Origin: OFTM10 sp964344055 | Lineage (GTDB): Bacteria > Actinomycetota > Acidimicrobiia > Acidimicrobiales > Aldehydirespiratoraceae | NCBI GenBank assembly: GCA_964344055.1 | Contig: CAYFLT010000005.1 | Location: 62,001-126,000, forward strand | DNA length: 64,000 bases | Direction: 5' to 3' | Shown: positions 35,994 to 44,457 of the stretch, in pieces | Layout: each line of letters begins with the position of its first letter | Numbering within the stretch: position 1 is the stretch's first letter | Translations under genes and position numbers: made by a program | The notes under the pieces: model-generated | The model's database searches: none | Told to the model about the DNA's origin: nothing | Seen by the model: only the letters and a program-made list of their open reading frames with translations

Positions 35994-36824
35994 GTGGCCG
36001 TCCTCCTCGCCCTGGGCGTCTCACTCTTCGCGGGCCTCGCCGACTTCCTCGGCGGATTCGGGTCACGCCGAGCGCCTGCCCTCGTGGTGTCCGCGGTGGC
36101 CCACGGATCGGGTATCGGTTTCAGCGTCCTCCTCGCCCTCGTCGTCGGAGGCGACCCGACCATGCGCGACCTGTGGTGGGGCGCGGCGGCGGGATTCGGG
36201 AGCGCCATCGGGCTGGTCGGTCTGTACACGGGCTATGCGAAGAGCCGGGTGGGGATCGTGGCGCCGGTGGCCGGCGCGCTCGCCACCGCCATGCCGGTGG
36301 TGCTCGCCTGGACACGTGGTGATGGAACGTCGGCCCAATCGGTGGGCGGCGTGGGGTTGGGCTTCGCGGCCATTGTTCTCGTCTCCATGGTCGGCAAGGA
36401 CGGCCTGGGCTCGGTTCGCGCCGCCCTCGGCTACGCGCTCGTGGGCGGAGCCGGGCTCGGCTTCCTGCTCATCGCCTTCTCCCAAGGCAGCGACGACGGC
36501 GGTGTCTGGATCGTCGCCCCGTCGAGGGTGACCGGTCTGGCGGTGATCCTGGTGATGTTGCGCCTCACCCGACCGGCCGGTGATGGCGTCCGGGGCATCG
36601 TGCCGATCGCCCTCGTGGTGGCTGCCCTCAGCTCCTCGGCCAACGGCATGTACGCAGTGGCCACCCACCACGGATCGCTGGCTACGGTTGCGGTGGTGTC
36701 GTCGATGTTCCCCGCGGTCACCGTGGCCATCGCCTGGCTGGTGCTGAAGGAACGCCTACGCCCGGTTCAGATCCTCGGTCTGGTGACCGCTGTGGCCGCA
36801 GTGGGCGTCATGGCGGGCTCGTGA
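35994..36824 (+). CDS. EamA/DMT-family transporter
   Basis: A 276-aa membrane protein with about ten hydrophobic segments in two EamA repeats. It begins MAVLLALGVSLFAGLADFLGGFGSRRA and ends with the repeat segment FPAVTVAIAWLVLKERLRPVQILGL, a hallmark of drug/metabolite exporters. The GTG start is 3 nt after the LLM gene stop. Its last 17 nt overlap the convergent GTPase gene. The transported compound is unknown. Confidence 0.88.
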   Translation: MAVLLALGVSLFAGLADFLGGFGSRRAPALVVSAVAHGSGIGFSVLLALVVGGDPTMRDLWWGAAAGFGSAIGLVGLYTGYAKSRVGIVAPVAGALATAMPVVLAWTRGDGTSAQSVGGVGLGFAAIVLVSMVGKDGLGSVRAALGYALVGGAGLGFLLIAFSQGSDDGGVWIVAPSRVTGLAVILVMLRLTRPAGDGVRGIVPIALVVAALSSSANGMYAVATHHGSLATVAVVSSMFPAVTVAIAWLVLKERLRPVQILGLVTAVAAVGVMAGS

Positions 36825-37713
36825 CGGTGATGACGACGAGCTCGGTCGGCGGCTGATCCTCCGCGGCCGGAAGGGAAGTGACGAGGCGGCGGCTCCCGAC
36901 CTGCTGGACGAGAAGGCGCTCGCCGGAGGCGGCGACCGCGATGCCTTTGGCGCGGACCGTCGTGGAGGGAAGAGCGTCGAGCACCTGATGGAGCTGCTCG
37001 ATCGTGGCAGGGAAGGGGAGGGGCACCAACGCCACCTCGTGGGGATCGAACAGCTGCCGCTCGGGGATCGTCGCCACCCCGCCCGGGCGCCTCGAGCCGA
37101 GGTCGAGGAGGGCCGCCGCGCCAGCGGTGCCGGCCTCGACCATCGGAACGCCCGGTGCGAGAACACCGACCTGCCGGGTGGCGCCATGGCGCCGATCGGC
37201 GTCGACGAGATCGGCCTTGGTCAACACCACCAGGTCAGCGGCCTCGAGTTGGCCCCGGAGCAGGGGAGCGGTGAGCGGATCGGCCAGACGGTCGGGGAGT
37301 TGGTCGACATCGACCAGGACGATGATTCCCTCCAGCCGGAAGCCGTCGCTGTCGCCCCATGGCGCCACCCGCAGTGGATCGGCGACTCCGCTGAGCTCGA
37401 TCACGACGTGATCCGGAGGTTCAGGGCGGGCCCGCAACCCGTCGAAAGCGGCGGAGAGTCCCTCGGCGAGGCTGCAGCAGACACATCCGTCGGTCAGTTC
37501 GAGCGTGTCCGACGATCGACGTTTGACGAGCGCGGCATCGACGTTCACCTGGCCGACGTCGTTCACCAGCACGGCGATCGGACGATCGGTTCGGGCGAGC
37601 AACTCGTTGATCAGCGTCGTCTTGCCCGCCCCCAGGTAGCCCCCGACCAGGGTGACCGGGACACGGCGGCCATCCCAAGGGGCGATCGTCTCGATCGGCT
37701 CGTCGAGTGACAT
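36808..37713 (-). CDS. COG0523 (CobW/YjiA) metal-handling GTPase
   Basis: A 301-aa G3E P-loop GTPase. Walker A is GGYLGAGKTTLINELL, the metal-binding CXCC motif is GCVCCSLAEGL, and VLTKADLV is the guanine-specificity motif. A C-terminal CobW_C domain follows. These proteins insert or traffic zinc, cobalt or iron for target metalloenzymes. The neighbours (EamA transporter, P450) do not reveal the target. It overlaps the EamA gene at the 3' end. Confidence 0.9.
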   Translation of the reverse strand: MSLDEPIETIAPWDGRRVPVTLVGGYLGAGKTTLINELLARTDRPIAVLVNDVGQVNVDAALVKRRSSDTLELTDGCVCCSLAEGLSAAFDGLRARPEPPDHVVIELSGVADPLRVAPWGDSDGFRLEGIIVLVDVDQLPDRLADPLTAPLLRGQLEAADLVVLTKADLVDADRRHGATRQVGVLAPGVPMVEAGTAGAAALLDLGSRRPGGVATIPERQLFDPHEVALVPLPFPATIEQLHQVLDALPSTTVRAKGIAVAASGERLLVQQVGSRRLVTSLPAAEDQPPTELVVITVTSPP

Positions 37714-37762
37714 CGGTCGTGACGGTAGCGGCAGGGAGGGGGACTTGACCTAGGGTCTGCCC

Positions 37763-38986
37763 ATGTCGGCCCAGGACACACCGGTCTTCTACAACCCACT
37801 CGAACCCGGGTACATCGAGAACCCGTGGCCTCACCTCGCGGAACTGCGTGAATCCGATCCGGTTCACCACACATTGACGGGCCAGTGGGCACTCTTCCGC
37901 CACGACCACATCTTCCCGTTCCTGCGTGACCCCTCGTTGAGCGTCGACGACACGAACGCGGCATCGGACTCGCTCGACCGGTTCGCCCAGTACGAGCGGC
38001 TCTCCGCCGAGGAAGTGCGACCCAACCGTTCGATCCTCAACGTCGATCCGCCCGACCACACCCGGCTGCGCCGGATCATTTCCAAGGCTTTCACCCCGCG
38101 GACGATCGAGGCACTCCGGCCCATGATCGTGGAGATGGTCGACGCCGCCCTCGATCGGATGGCCGCGATCGGCCGGCCCGACGTGGTGACCGAGCTGGCG
38201 TTTCCGCTGCCCTTCGACGTGATCTCGGCCATGCTCGGTATGCCCGACTCGGACAAGGACCAGATTCGCGACTGGTCGGGTGCCCTGGTGAAGACCATCG
38301 ACCCGGTGATCTCCGACGAAGAGGTGATCGCGGCCATGGAGGCCGGAGTGGCGATGGACGCGCTCATCGCGGAGGTGATCGAGTGGAAGCGGGCCAACCC
38401 CGCCGAAGACCTCCTCACTGCGCTCATCGACGCCGAGGACGACGGCGACCGACTGTCGCCGGAAGAACTCGCCGATCAGGTGTCGCTCCTCTTCGTCGCC
38501 GGCCACGAGACAACGGTGAACCTCATCGGCACCGGCATCTACGAGCTCATCCGGAACCCCGACCAGGCTCAGCGACTCATCGACGATCCCGACGTAGCGG
38601 CCAATGCGATCGACGAGCTGTTGCGTTGGGTGTCGCCTGTGCAGTTCACCCGGCGAATCACGACCCGCACCTACGACTGCGGTGACCGCATCATCCCAGA
38701 GGGGGCCTTCGTCCTGGCCTCACTTGCGTCCGCGAACCGGGATCCGGAGTTCTGGGGACCGACTGCCGACACCATGGATCTCTCCCGCGAGAACGCGGGT
38801 CAGCACCTGTCCTTCGGCTCCGGCGCTCATTACTGCCTCGGGTCGTCGCTCGCCAAGCTCGAGGCCGAGATCGCCGTGACCCGGTTCTTCACTCGGTTCG
38901 GGATCCCGACCGTGGTCGGCGAGCCGGTCTGGAACGGTCGGATCAACCTCCGCGGCCTCGAGAACCTCACGGTCGAGCTCAGCTGA
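37763..38986 (+). CDS. cytochrome P450
   Basis: A 407-aa soluble class I P450. The heme ligand is Cys358 in FGSGAHYCLG, the oxygen-activation motif AGHETT is in helix I, and the ExxR motif appears in the K-helix segment AIDELLRWVSPVQFTRR. The length and DPPDHTRLRRIISKAFTPR motif match actinobacterial P450s. Ferredoxin and reductase partners are not adjacent. The substrate, perhaps a sterol, fatty acid or terpenoid, cannot be told. Confidence 0.93.
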   Translation: MSAQDTPVFYNPLEPGYIENPWPHLAELRESDPVHHTLTGQWALFRHDHIFPFLRDPSLSVDDTNAASDSLDRFAQYERLSAEEVRPNRSILNVDPPDHTRLRRIISKAFTPRTIEALRPMIVEMVDAALDRMAAIGRPDVVTELAFPLPFDVISAMLGMPDSDKDQIRDWSGALVKTIDPVISDEEVIAAMEAGVAMDALIAEVIEWKRANPAEDLLTALIDAEDDGDRLSPEELADQVSLLFVAGHETTVNLIGTGIYELIRNPDQAQRLIDDPDVAANAIDELLRWVSPVQFTRRITTRTYDCGDRIIPEGAFVLASLASANRDPEFWGPTADTMDLSRENAGQHLSFGSGAHYCLGSSLAKLEAEIAVTRFFTRFGIPTVVGEPVWNGRINLRGLENLTVELS

Positions 38987-39320
38987 GGTCGAGTTCCTCG
39001 CGGGGGTCCGGGTAGCTGATTCCGGTGCCCCAATCCTCGATGCAGCGCTCGGCGAGCGGCATCGGCTGTCCCAGCCGCTGGGCATCGCGGTGCGAGATGT
39101 GGAGGCTGGGAGGGATCCTCGGGTCGAAGGAGCGGTCGAAGGCTTCCGCCCCTCGCTCCAGGGCATCCCACCCCGACGAGAACATGATTCCGAGGGGGCC
39201 GGCGACGTCGTGCACGGCTCGTGATCGGGAGTTCCGCAGCGCTCGCTGTCCGGCCCGCCGGGCCTTCAGCTCGATCCAGAGGTCGGAGAGGCGGGTGGAG
39301 TAGCGGCGTCGAGCGGCCAT
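38979..39320 (-). CDS. hypothetical protein
   Basis: A 113-aa basic protein I do not recognise. The N-terminal half is rich in Arg and Lys (RRRYSTRLSDLWIELKARRAG) and could form a helix; the C-terminal half ends with an acidic DPREELDLS. No signal peptide or membrane segment is visible. I chose the ATG at 39320. The last 8 nt overlap the convergent P450 gene. The reading frame has good codon bias, but function is unknown. Confidence 0.55.
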   Translation of the reverse strand: MAARRRYSTRLSDLWIELKARRAGQRALRNSRSRAVHDVAGPLGIMFSSGWDALERGAEAFDRSFDPRIPPSLHISHRDAQRLGQPMPLAERCIEDWGTGISYPDPREELDLS

Positions 39321-39361
39321 GAGGCGAGCGTAGCCCGGCCGCCCGGCCTGCGGGTCGCCGC

Positions 39362-39766
39362 CTACCGCGAGCGTTCCCACGCGGTCTTCAGATCCCCGGG
39401 AGAAACACCTCGCCGGAGTTCGACCTCCTGGTTCACCACCTCGAGGAGCCCAGGGGTCATCTCGAAACGAACGCCGTAGAGCACCCGGTCGCCGTTCGAG
39501 CCGGGTCGGACGTGACGGATCACCGCTCGGCCCTCCTCACCGCGAATTCGGATCTTCACCGAGTCGTCCGGTTCGAACTCCGACGGGCTGGGCACTTCGA
39601 TCAGCGCACCTTCGAGAGAGAGGTCGCGGAGTCGACCGATCACACACGCTTCGGTGGTCTTCCGGATCCCGCGCCGGCGTTCTCTCACATCCCATTCGAC
39701 CTCGACGGTCGGTGGGATCTCGTGGCGGGGCAGGAGTCGATCGAGCCCGGAGGGTCCGGCATTCAT
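39362..39766 (-). CDS. PilZ-domain protein
   Basis: A 134-aa protein dominated by one PilZ domain. The c-di-GMP-binding signature is complete: RxxxR as RLLPR near the N-terminus and DxSxxG as DLSLEGALIEV. The remaining strands (DDSVKIRIRGEEGRAVIRHV, GVRFEMTPG) fit the barrel. I chose the ATG at 39766; a GTG at 39811 would add 15 residues. With no output domain, it would act by binding a partner. A second PilZ protein is encoded at 44458-46227. Confidence 0.82.
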   Translation of the reverse strand: MNAGPSGLDRLLPRHEIPPTVEVEWDVRERRRGIRKTTEACVIGRLRDLSLEGALIEVPSPSEFEPDDSVKIRIRGEEGRAVIRHVRPGSNGDRVLYGVRFEMTPGLLEVVNQEVELRRGVSPGDLKTAWERSR

Positions 39767-39855
39767 CCTCTCCCATCGGCAGATTCCCGCAGAGAGTGAA
39801 GAATCGCTCACCTGATGGGCTGAACGGACCAGTCGGCCGGCGCTACGCTCCCGGC

Positions 39856-41403
39856 GTGACGATCATCCACCGCAGCTCACTTCCCGACGTCGACATCCCG
39901 GAGATGTCGGTGGCCCAATACGTGCTCCGCAACGCGGATCGCTACCCGGACCGGATGGCGATCTCCGATGGCCACGGCACCACCTACACCTTCGGCGAAC
40001 TCTCCGACCGGGTGCGACGGCTGGCCGGTGGCCTGCAGGCCAGAGGGTTCGGCCCGGGCCGGTGCATCGGGATCATGGCGCCGAACGTGCCCGACTATGC
40101 GGCGATCTTCCACGCGGTGAGCACTGCGGGGACGGTGCTCACGACCATCAATCCGACCTATGGCGCGGAGGAGGTGCGCTTCCAGCTGCTGGACGCCGAC
40201 GCCACGAGCCTGATCACCGTGCCGATGTTCCTCGACACCGCCCGCGAGGCGATCGAGGGCACCGCCGTGGAGGAGCTGATCGTGATCGGCACCGCGGACG
40301 GCGCCACACCGCTGGACGACCTCCTCGGTGACCCGATCGATCAGGTGCCGGTGGATCTGGCCGAGGACGTGATGGTCCTGCCCTACTCGTCGGGCACCAC
40401 CGGCCTCCCGAAGGGTGTGATGCTGACCAACCGCAACCTGGTGGCGAACATCTGCCAGATGCAGCACATCATCCTCTACACCGACGACGAGGTCGGTCTG
40501 GCCGCTCTTCCCTTCTTCCACATCTACGGCATGCAGGTGCTGATGAACGGGATGTTGGCGAACGGCGGCGGGGTCATCACCATGCCCCGCTTCGACATGA
40601 AGGAGGCCCTGGATCTGTGTCAGACGAACCGGGTGACCCGGTTCTTCGCGGTGCCGCCGATGGTGCTCGGCCTCGCCCAGGCGCCGATCGTCGACGAGTA
40701 CGACCTGTCCGCGCTCAAGCAGATCTTCTGTGGCGCCGCCCCCTTGGGCGCCGACCTGCAGGTGGCCGCGTCCGAGCGTGTGGGCTGCGAGGTCGTGCAG
40801 GGGTACGGGATGACCGAGCTCAGCCCGGTGACCCACGCCACACCGGAAGGAGTGAACCGGCCGGGCACCAGCGGGGTGGCGGTCTCCAATGTCGAGTGCC
40901 GGATCGTCGACCCCGAGACCGGCGACGACCAGCCGGTCGGCGGCCGCGGTGAGCTGTGGGTGCGGGGACCGATGGTGATGAAGGGCTATCTCAACAACGA
41001 GCAGGCCACGGCCGACACCATCGACTCGGACGGCTGGCTCCACACCGGAGATGTGGCCGTACTCGATGAGGACGGCCACTTCTCGATCGTGGACCGAATC
41101 AAGGAGCTCATCAAGTACAAGGGGTTCCAGGTCCCGCCGGCCGAACTCGAGGCTCTGATCGTGACCCATCCGGCGGTCGCGGACGTGGCCGTGGTGGGGG
41201 TCGCCGACGAGGAGGCGGGCGAACTCCCGAAGGCGTTCGTGGTGCTCGCACCCGGGGAATCGTTGACCCTCGAGGGACTCCAGGAGTTCGTCGGCGAGCA
41301 CCTCGTCTCGTACAAGCAGATCCGGCTGCTCGAACAGATCGAGGCCATCCCGAAGAGTGCCTCCGGGAAGATCCTGCGCCGGGAGCTTCGCGATCGCGAC
41401 TGA
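39856..41403 (+). CDS. 4-coumarate-CoA-ligase-like acyl-CoA synthetase
   Basis: A 515-aa AMP-forming ligase. It shows LPYSSGTTGLPKGVMLTNRN (ATP loop), GYGMTELSPVTH, GELWVRGPMVMKGY and the C-terminal catalytic Lys in SASGKILRREL. Overall it is closest in layout to 4CL/fatty-acyl ligases. The GTG at 39856 gives a product starting MTIIHRSSLPDVDIPEMS, the expected beginning. It is a separate gene from the ligase at 9353. The acid substrate is not known. Confidence 0.9.
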   Translation: MTIIHRSSLPDVDIPEMSVAQYVLRNADRYPDRMAISDGHGTTYTFGELSDRVRRLAGGLQARGFGPGRCIGIMAPNVPDYAAIFHAVSTAGTVLTTINPTYGAEEVRFQLLDADATSLITVPMFLDTAREAIEGTAVEELIVIGTADGATPLDDLLGDPIDQVPVDLAEDVMVLPYSSGTTGLPKGVMLTNRNLVANICQMQHIILYTDDEVGLAALPFFHIYGMQVLMNGMLANGGGVITMPRFDMKEALDLCQTNRVTRFFAVPPMVLGLAQAPIVDEYDLSALKQIFCGAAPLGADLQVAASERVGCEVVQGYGMTELSPVTHATPEGVNRPGTSGVAVSNVECRIVDPETGDDQPVGGRGELWVRGPMVMKGYLNNEQATADTIDSDGWLHTGDVAVLDEDGHFSIVDRIKELIKYKGFQVPPAELEALIVTHPAVADVAVVGVADEEAGELPKAFVVLAPGESLTLEGLQEFVGEHLVSYKQIRLLEQIEAIPKSASGKILRRELRDRD

Positions 41404-41406
41404 TCT

Positions 41407-41425
41407 CCGGCCGGAAATGGGCCGG
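41407..41425. terminator. hairpin after the acyl-CoA ligase
   Basis: CCGGCC and GGCCGG form a 6-bp stem with a 7-nt loop directly after the ligase stop codon. No strong T-tract follows, so the terminator call is weak. Confidence 0.35.
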
Positions 41426-41470
41426 GTGACTCCGATTTAGCCACTGACGAGTCCGATAGCTTCATAGCCC

Positions 41471-42463
41471 ATGGATGCAATCGCCCCCGCTGCCGTCTCG
41501 GTGCTCACCGAGCTTCTCGCCGAGCGCGGCCACCTCGTGGTCGACGGCGCGACCGGAACCGAGCTCTTCGCGCGCGGTCTCGAGACCGGCGACGCGCCGG
41601 AGCGGATGAACCTCCAGAACGCCGACGCCGTCCACGGCCTGCACCAGGCCTACGTGGATGCGGGCTCCGACATCGTGCTCACGAACACCTTCGGTGGGTC
41701 CCGGTACCGGCTGGCGCTCCACGGCCTCGACGACCAGGTCGTCGAGATCAACCAGAAGGCGGCCGAGCACGCCCGCTATGTCGCGGATCGCCACGAGCGG
41801 CGGATCCTGGTGGCCGGATCGATCGGCCCGACCGGCGAGCTCCTCGCCCCTCTCGGATCACTCGACCCCGAGGACGCCGCGGACGCGTTCGCAGATCAGG
41901 CCAAGGGCCTCACCGAGGGTGGGGCCGATCTCTTGTGGATCGAGACAATGAGCTCACTCGAAGAGGCGGAAGCCGCGATCGAGGGCGCCCGCCGGGTGTC
42001 GGACCTGCCGATCTCGGTCACCATGAGCTTCGATACGGCCGGCCGCACGATGATGGGCGTCACCGGCACGATGGCCGGTGAGCGATTCGCTGCCCTGGGT
42101 GTGGCGGCCATCGGCGCCAACTGCGGCAACAACCTCGCCGACACCGAGGCCGCGCTGGCGGAGATCCGAGCCGCGGCACCGGGAGTGCTGATCATCTCCA
42201 AGGCGAACGCAGGGATGCCCGAGTGGCACGGGTCCGAGCTCAGCTACAGCGGCACCCCGGACGTCATGGCCGCCCACGCCCATCGCATCCGCTCCCTCGG
42301 GGTGCAGATCGTCGGCGGCTGCTGTGGCAACACGCCCGCACACATCGCGGCCATCCGTGGCGTGCTCGATGGTGTGGTGCCACCGCCCGAAGTGGAGGCC
42401 CCGGAGGTCGAGGCCCGCCCGGCGGTGGCCGCACGGCCGCGGCGCCGTCGCCGCCGCGGCTGA
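41471..42463 (+). CDS. homocysteine/betaine-homocysteine S-methyltransferase family protein
   Basis: A 330-aa TIM-barrel methyltransferase of the BHMT/MetH N-terminal type. The zinc-binding cysteines are in GANCGNN and GGCCGNTP, and LVVDGATGTELFARGL is the N-terminal signature. It would move a methyl group from betaine or another methyl donor to homocysteine, giving methionine. The last 20 residues are an Ala/Arg tail ending in a run of six arginines, not part of the fold. In a region rich in N-methyl-amine enzymes, a betaine methyl donor is plausible. Confidence 0.85.
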   Translation: MDAIAPAAVSVLTELLAERGHLVVDGATGTELFARGLETGDAPERMNLQNADAVHGLHQAYVDAGSDIVLTNTFGGSRYRLALHGLDDQVVEINQKAAEHARYVADRHERRILVAGSIGPTGELLAPLGSLDPEDAADAFADQAKGLTEGGADLLWIETMSSLEEAEAAIEGARRVSDLPISVTMSFDTAGRTMMGVTGTMAGERFAALGVAAIGANCGNNLADTEAALAEIRAAAPGVLIISKANAGMPEWHGSELSYSGTPDVMAAHAHRIRSLGVQIVGGCCGNTPAHIAAIRGVLDGVVPPPEVEAPEVEARPAVAARPRRRRRRG

Positions 42464-42479
42464 TCCTCCCGCTCCGGCG

Positions 42480-44300
42480 CTACCAGGTGTCGATCATGGG
42501 GCGTCGGCCCCCCGGATTCGACGGCGCGGCGCGTAGGAGGCCCACCAGCCGTCGCCGTGTTTCGGCCGGGTCGATCACGTCGTCGACCTCGTTGTGGGCG
42601 GCAGCATTCAGTGCCTTCGACCGCTCGTACTGGCGGGCGACCATCTCGTCGTAGGCGGCCCGCCGAGCCTCGGGATCGGCGATGGCTTCCAGCTGGCGTC
42701 GGGCGCCGAGCGCAACGGCGCCTTCGATGCCCATGCCACTGACCTCCCCTGTGGGCCAGGCCACCGTGAGGAGGGAGGCGTGGAACGAACCACCGGCCAT
42801 CGCCATCGCGCCGAGTCCGACCGCCTTGCGCAGCAGCACCGTCGCCGTGGGCACGGTCATGCTGGCGCCGGCGACGAACATCCGGCCGAAGCGGCGGACC
42901 TGGGCGCTGCGCTCGGCCTCGGGGCCGACCATGAAGCCCGGAGTGTCGCAGAGCGTGATCATCGGGAGACCGTGGCCGTCGCACAGCTGCATGAACCGGG
43001 CGGCCTTGTCGGCGCTGTCGGCGTCGACGGCCCCGCCGAGGTGGGTGGGATCGTTGGCGAGGATCCCGACCGGTCGGCCTTCGAGGCGAGCGAGTGCGGT
43101 GACGACACTGTTCCCGAAGGTCGGCCGCAGCTCCATCACGGAGTTCGAGTCGCAGAGCCGATCGATCACGGCGCGCACGTCGTATGCCCGCTTCCGATTC
43201 TCGGGCACGAGGTCGCGCATCGGTTCCTGGTCGTGGGCCTCCCACCGCTCGAGCGGCCCCTGGAAGTAGGAGAGGTACTGCTTGGTGAGCTCGACGGCGT
43301 GGGCCTCGTCGTCGGCCACGATGTCGATCACCCCATTGGAGGTCTGCACGTCGACCGGGCCGATCTCCTCGGGCGCATAGACGCCCAGGCCGCCTCCTTC
43401 GATCATGGCGGGCCCGGCCATCCCGAGATTGGCATCCGGAGTGGCGATGATGACGTCGCACACTGCCGCCAGTGCAGCATTGCCGGCGAAGCACCGTCCC
43501 GAGACGATGGCCACCGACGGCGACGAGCCACTCAACCGGGCCATCCACGCGAACGACATGAGCTCGAGCCCAGCGATCGACATCTGATCGGTGTCGCCCG
43601 GCCGCCCGCCGCCGCCCTCCGCGAAGAGCACGACCGGGATACCCAGGCGGTCGACCACCTCGAGGAGCCGATCCTTCTTCTGGTGGCCACGAAAGCCCTG
43701 GGTGCCGGCCAGCACGGTGTAGTCGTAGGACATCACCGCGCACGCACTCGCGTCGTCTCCGAACAGGTGGCCGTTCACCCGGGCGAGCCCGCCCACGATG
43801 CCGTCCGCCGGGGTGTTGGCGACGAGGTCCTCGACGTCTCGGCGGGCGGTCTGACCGGCGTACATGAACCCGCCGTACTCCTCGAAGCTGCCGTCGTCGA
43901 CCAGGTCGGCGATGTTCTCGCGAGCGGTGCGTCGACCCCGCTGGTGGACCTTGGCCACCGCGTCAGGCCGCGACGAGTCCATCAAGAGGTTGCGCCGCTC
44001 CCGGAGTTCTCCGAGGTCGGCCCGAGCGAAACCGGTGGGCGCCTCCTCGGATTCGGCGCTCGAGGATTGCACCGCAGCGGCCTCGATCGAGAGGATCTGC
44101 TGGCCGCGTTGCACCACTTCTCCGGGCGTCACGTCCACCGAGACCACGACGCCGCTCTCGGGTGCGGGGACGAGTTGCTCCATCTTCATCATCTCGACGA
44201 TGGCGACGGTGCTCCCGGCGACGACTTCGTCACCCACCGCGACCTTGACGACGACGATGGTGCAGTCGGTGGGCGCCACCGCGGCGCTCGGGTTGCTCAC
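42480..44300 (-). CDS. biotinyl domain - acyl-CoA carboxyltransferase fusion
   Basis: A 606-aa protein with an unusual order. Residues 1-75 form a biotinyl domain whose EMMKMEQ motif carries the biotin-accepting Lys39. After a linker comes a full carboxyltransferase of the AccD/PccB type with both crotonase-like halves (FAEGGGGRPGD, FAGNAALAAVCDVI, PTHLGGAVDADSADKAARFMQLC, TPGFMVGPEAE). No biotin carboxylase domain or gene is seen nearby, so it must use one encoded elsewhere. I chose the GTG at 44300; longer starts lack similarity. The acyl-CoA carboxylated is unknown. Confidence 0.85.
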   Translation of the reverse strand: MSNPSAAVAPTDCTIVVVKVAVGDEVVAGSTVAIVEMMKMEQLVPAPESGVVVSVDVTPGEVVQRGQQILSIEAAAVQSSSAESEEAPTGFARADLGELRERRNLLMDSSRPDAVAKVHQRGRRTARENIADLVDDGSFEEYGGFMYAGQTARRDVEDLVANTPADGIVGGLARVNGHLFGDDASACAVMSYDYTVLAGTQGFRGHQKKDRLLEVVDRLGIPVVLFAEGGGGRPGDTDQMSIAGLELMSFAWMARLSGSSPSVAIVSGRCFAGNAALAAVCDVIIATPDANLGMAGPAMIEGGGLGVYAPEEIGPVDVQTSNGVIDIVADDEAHAVELTKQYLSYFQGPLERWEAHDQEPMRDLVPENRKRAYDVRAVIDRLCDSNSVMELRPTFGNSVVTALARLEGRPVGILANDPTHLGGAVDADSADKAARFMQLCDGHGLPMITLCDTPGFMVGPEAERSAQVRRFGRMFVAGASMTVPTATVLLRKAVGLGAMAMAGGSFHASLLTVAWPTGEVSGMGIEGAVALGARRQLEAIADPEARRAAYDEMVARQYERSKALNAAAHNEVDDVIDPAETRRRLVGLLRAAPSNPGGRRPMIDTW

Positions 44301-44457
44301 GGGATCGAGACCTCGACGTCGGACATCGGCGCAGTCTCGCGGATTCGCCACCGGGCCTCCAACCACCGGGCCGGCGCACCCGGTCCGGGCTCCGCTCCGG
44401 CCCGGAATCGCCCGTCGGGGCGCTCATTTCTCGCCTGCTCCCGTCGATCGGAAGCGG

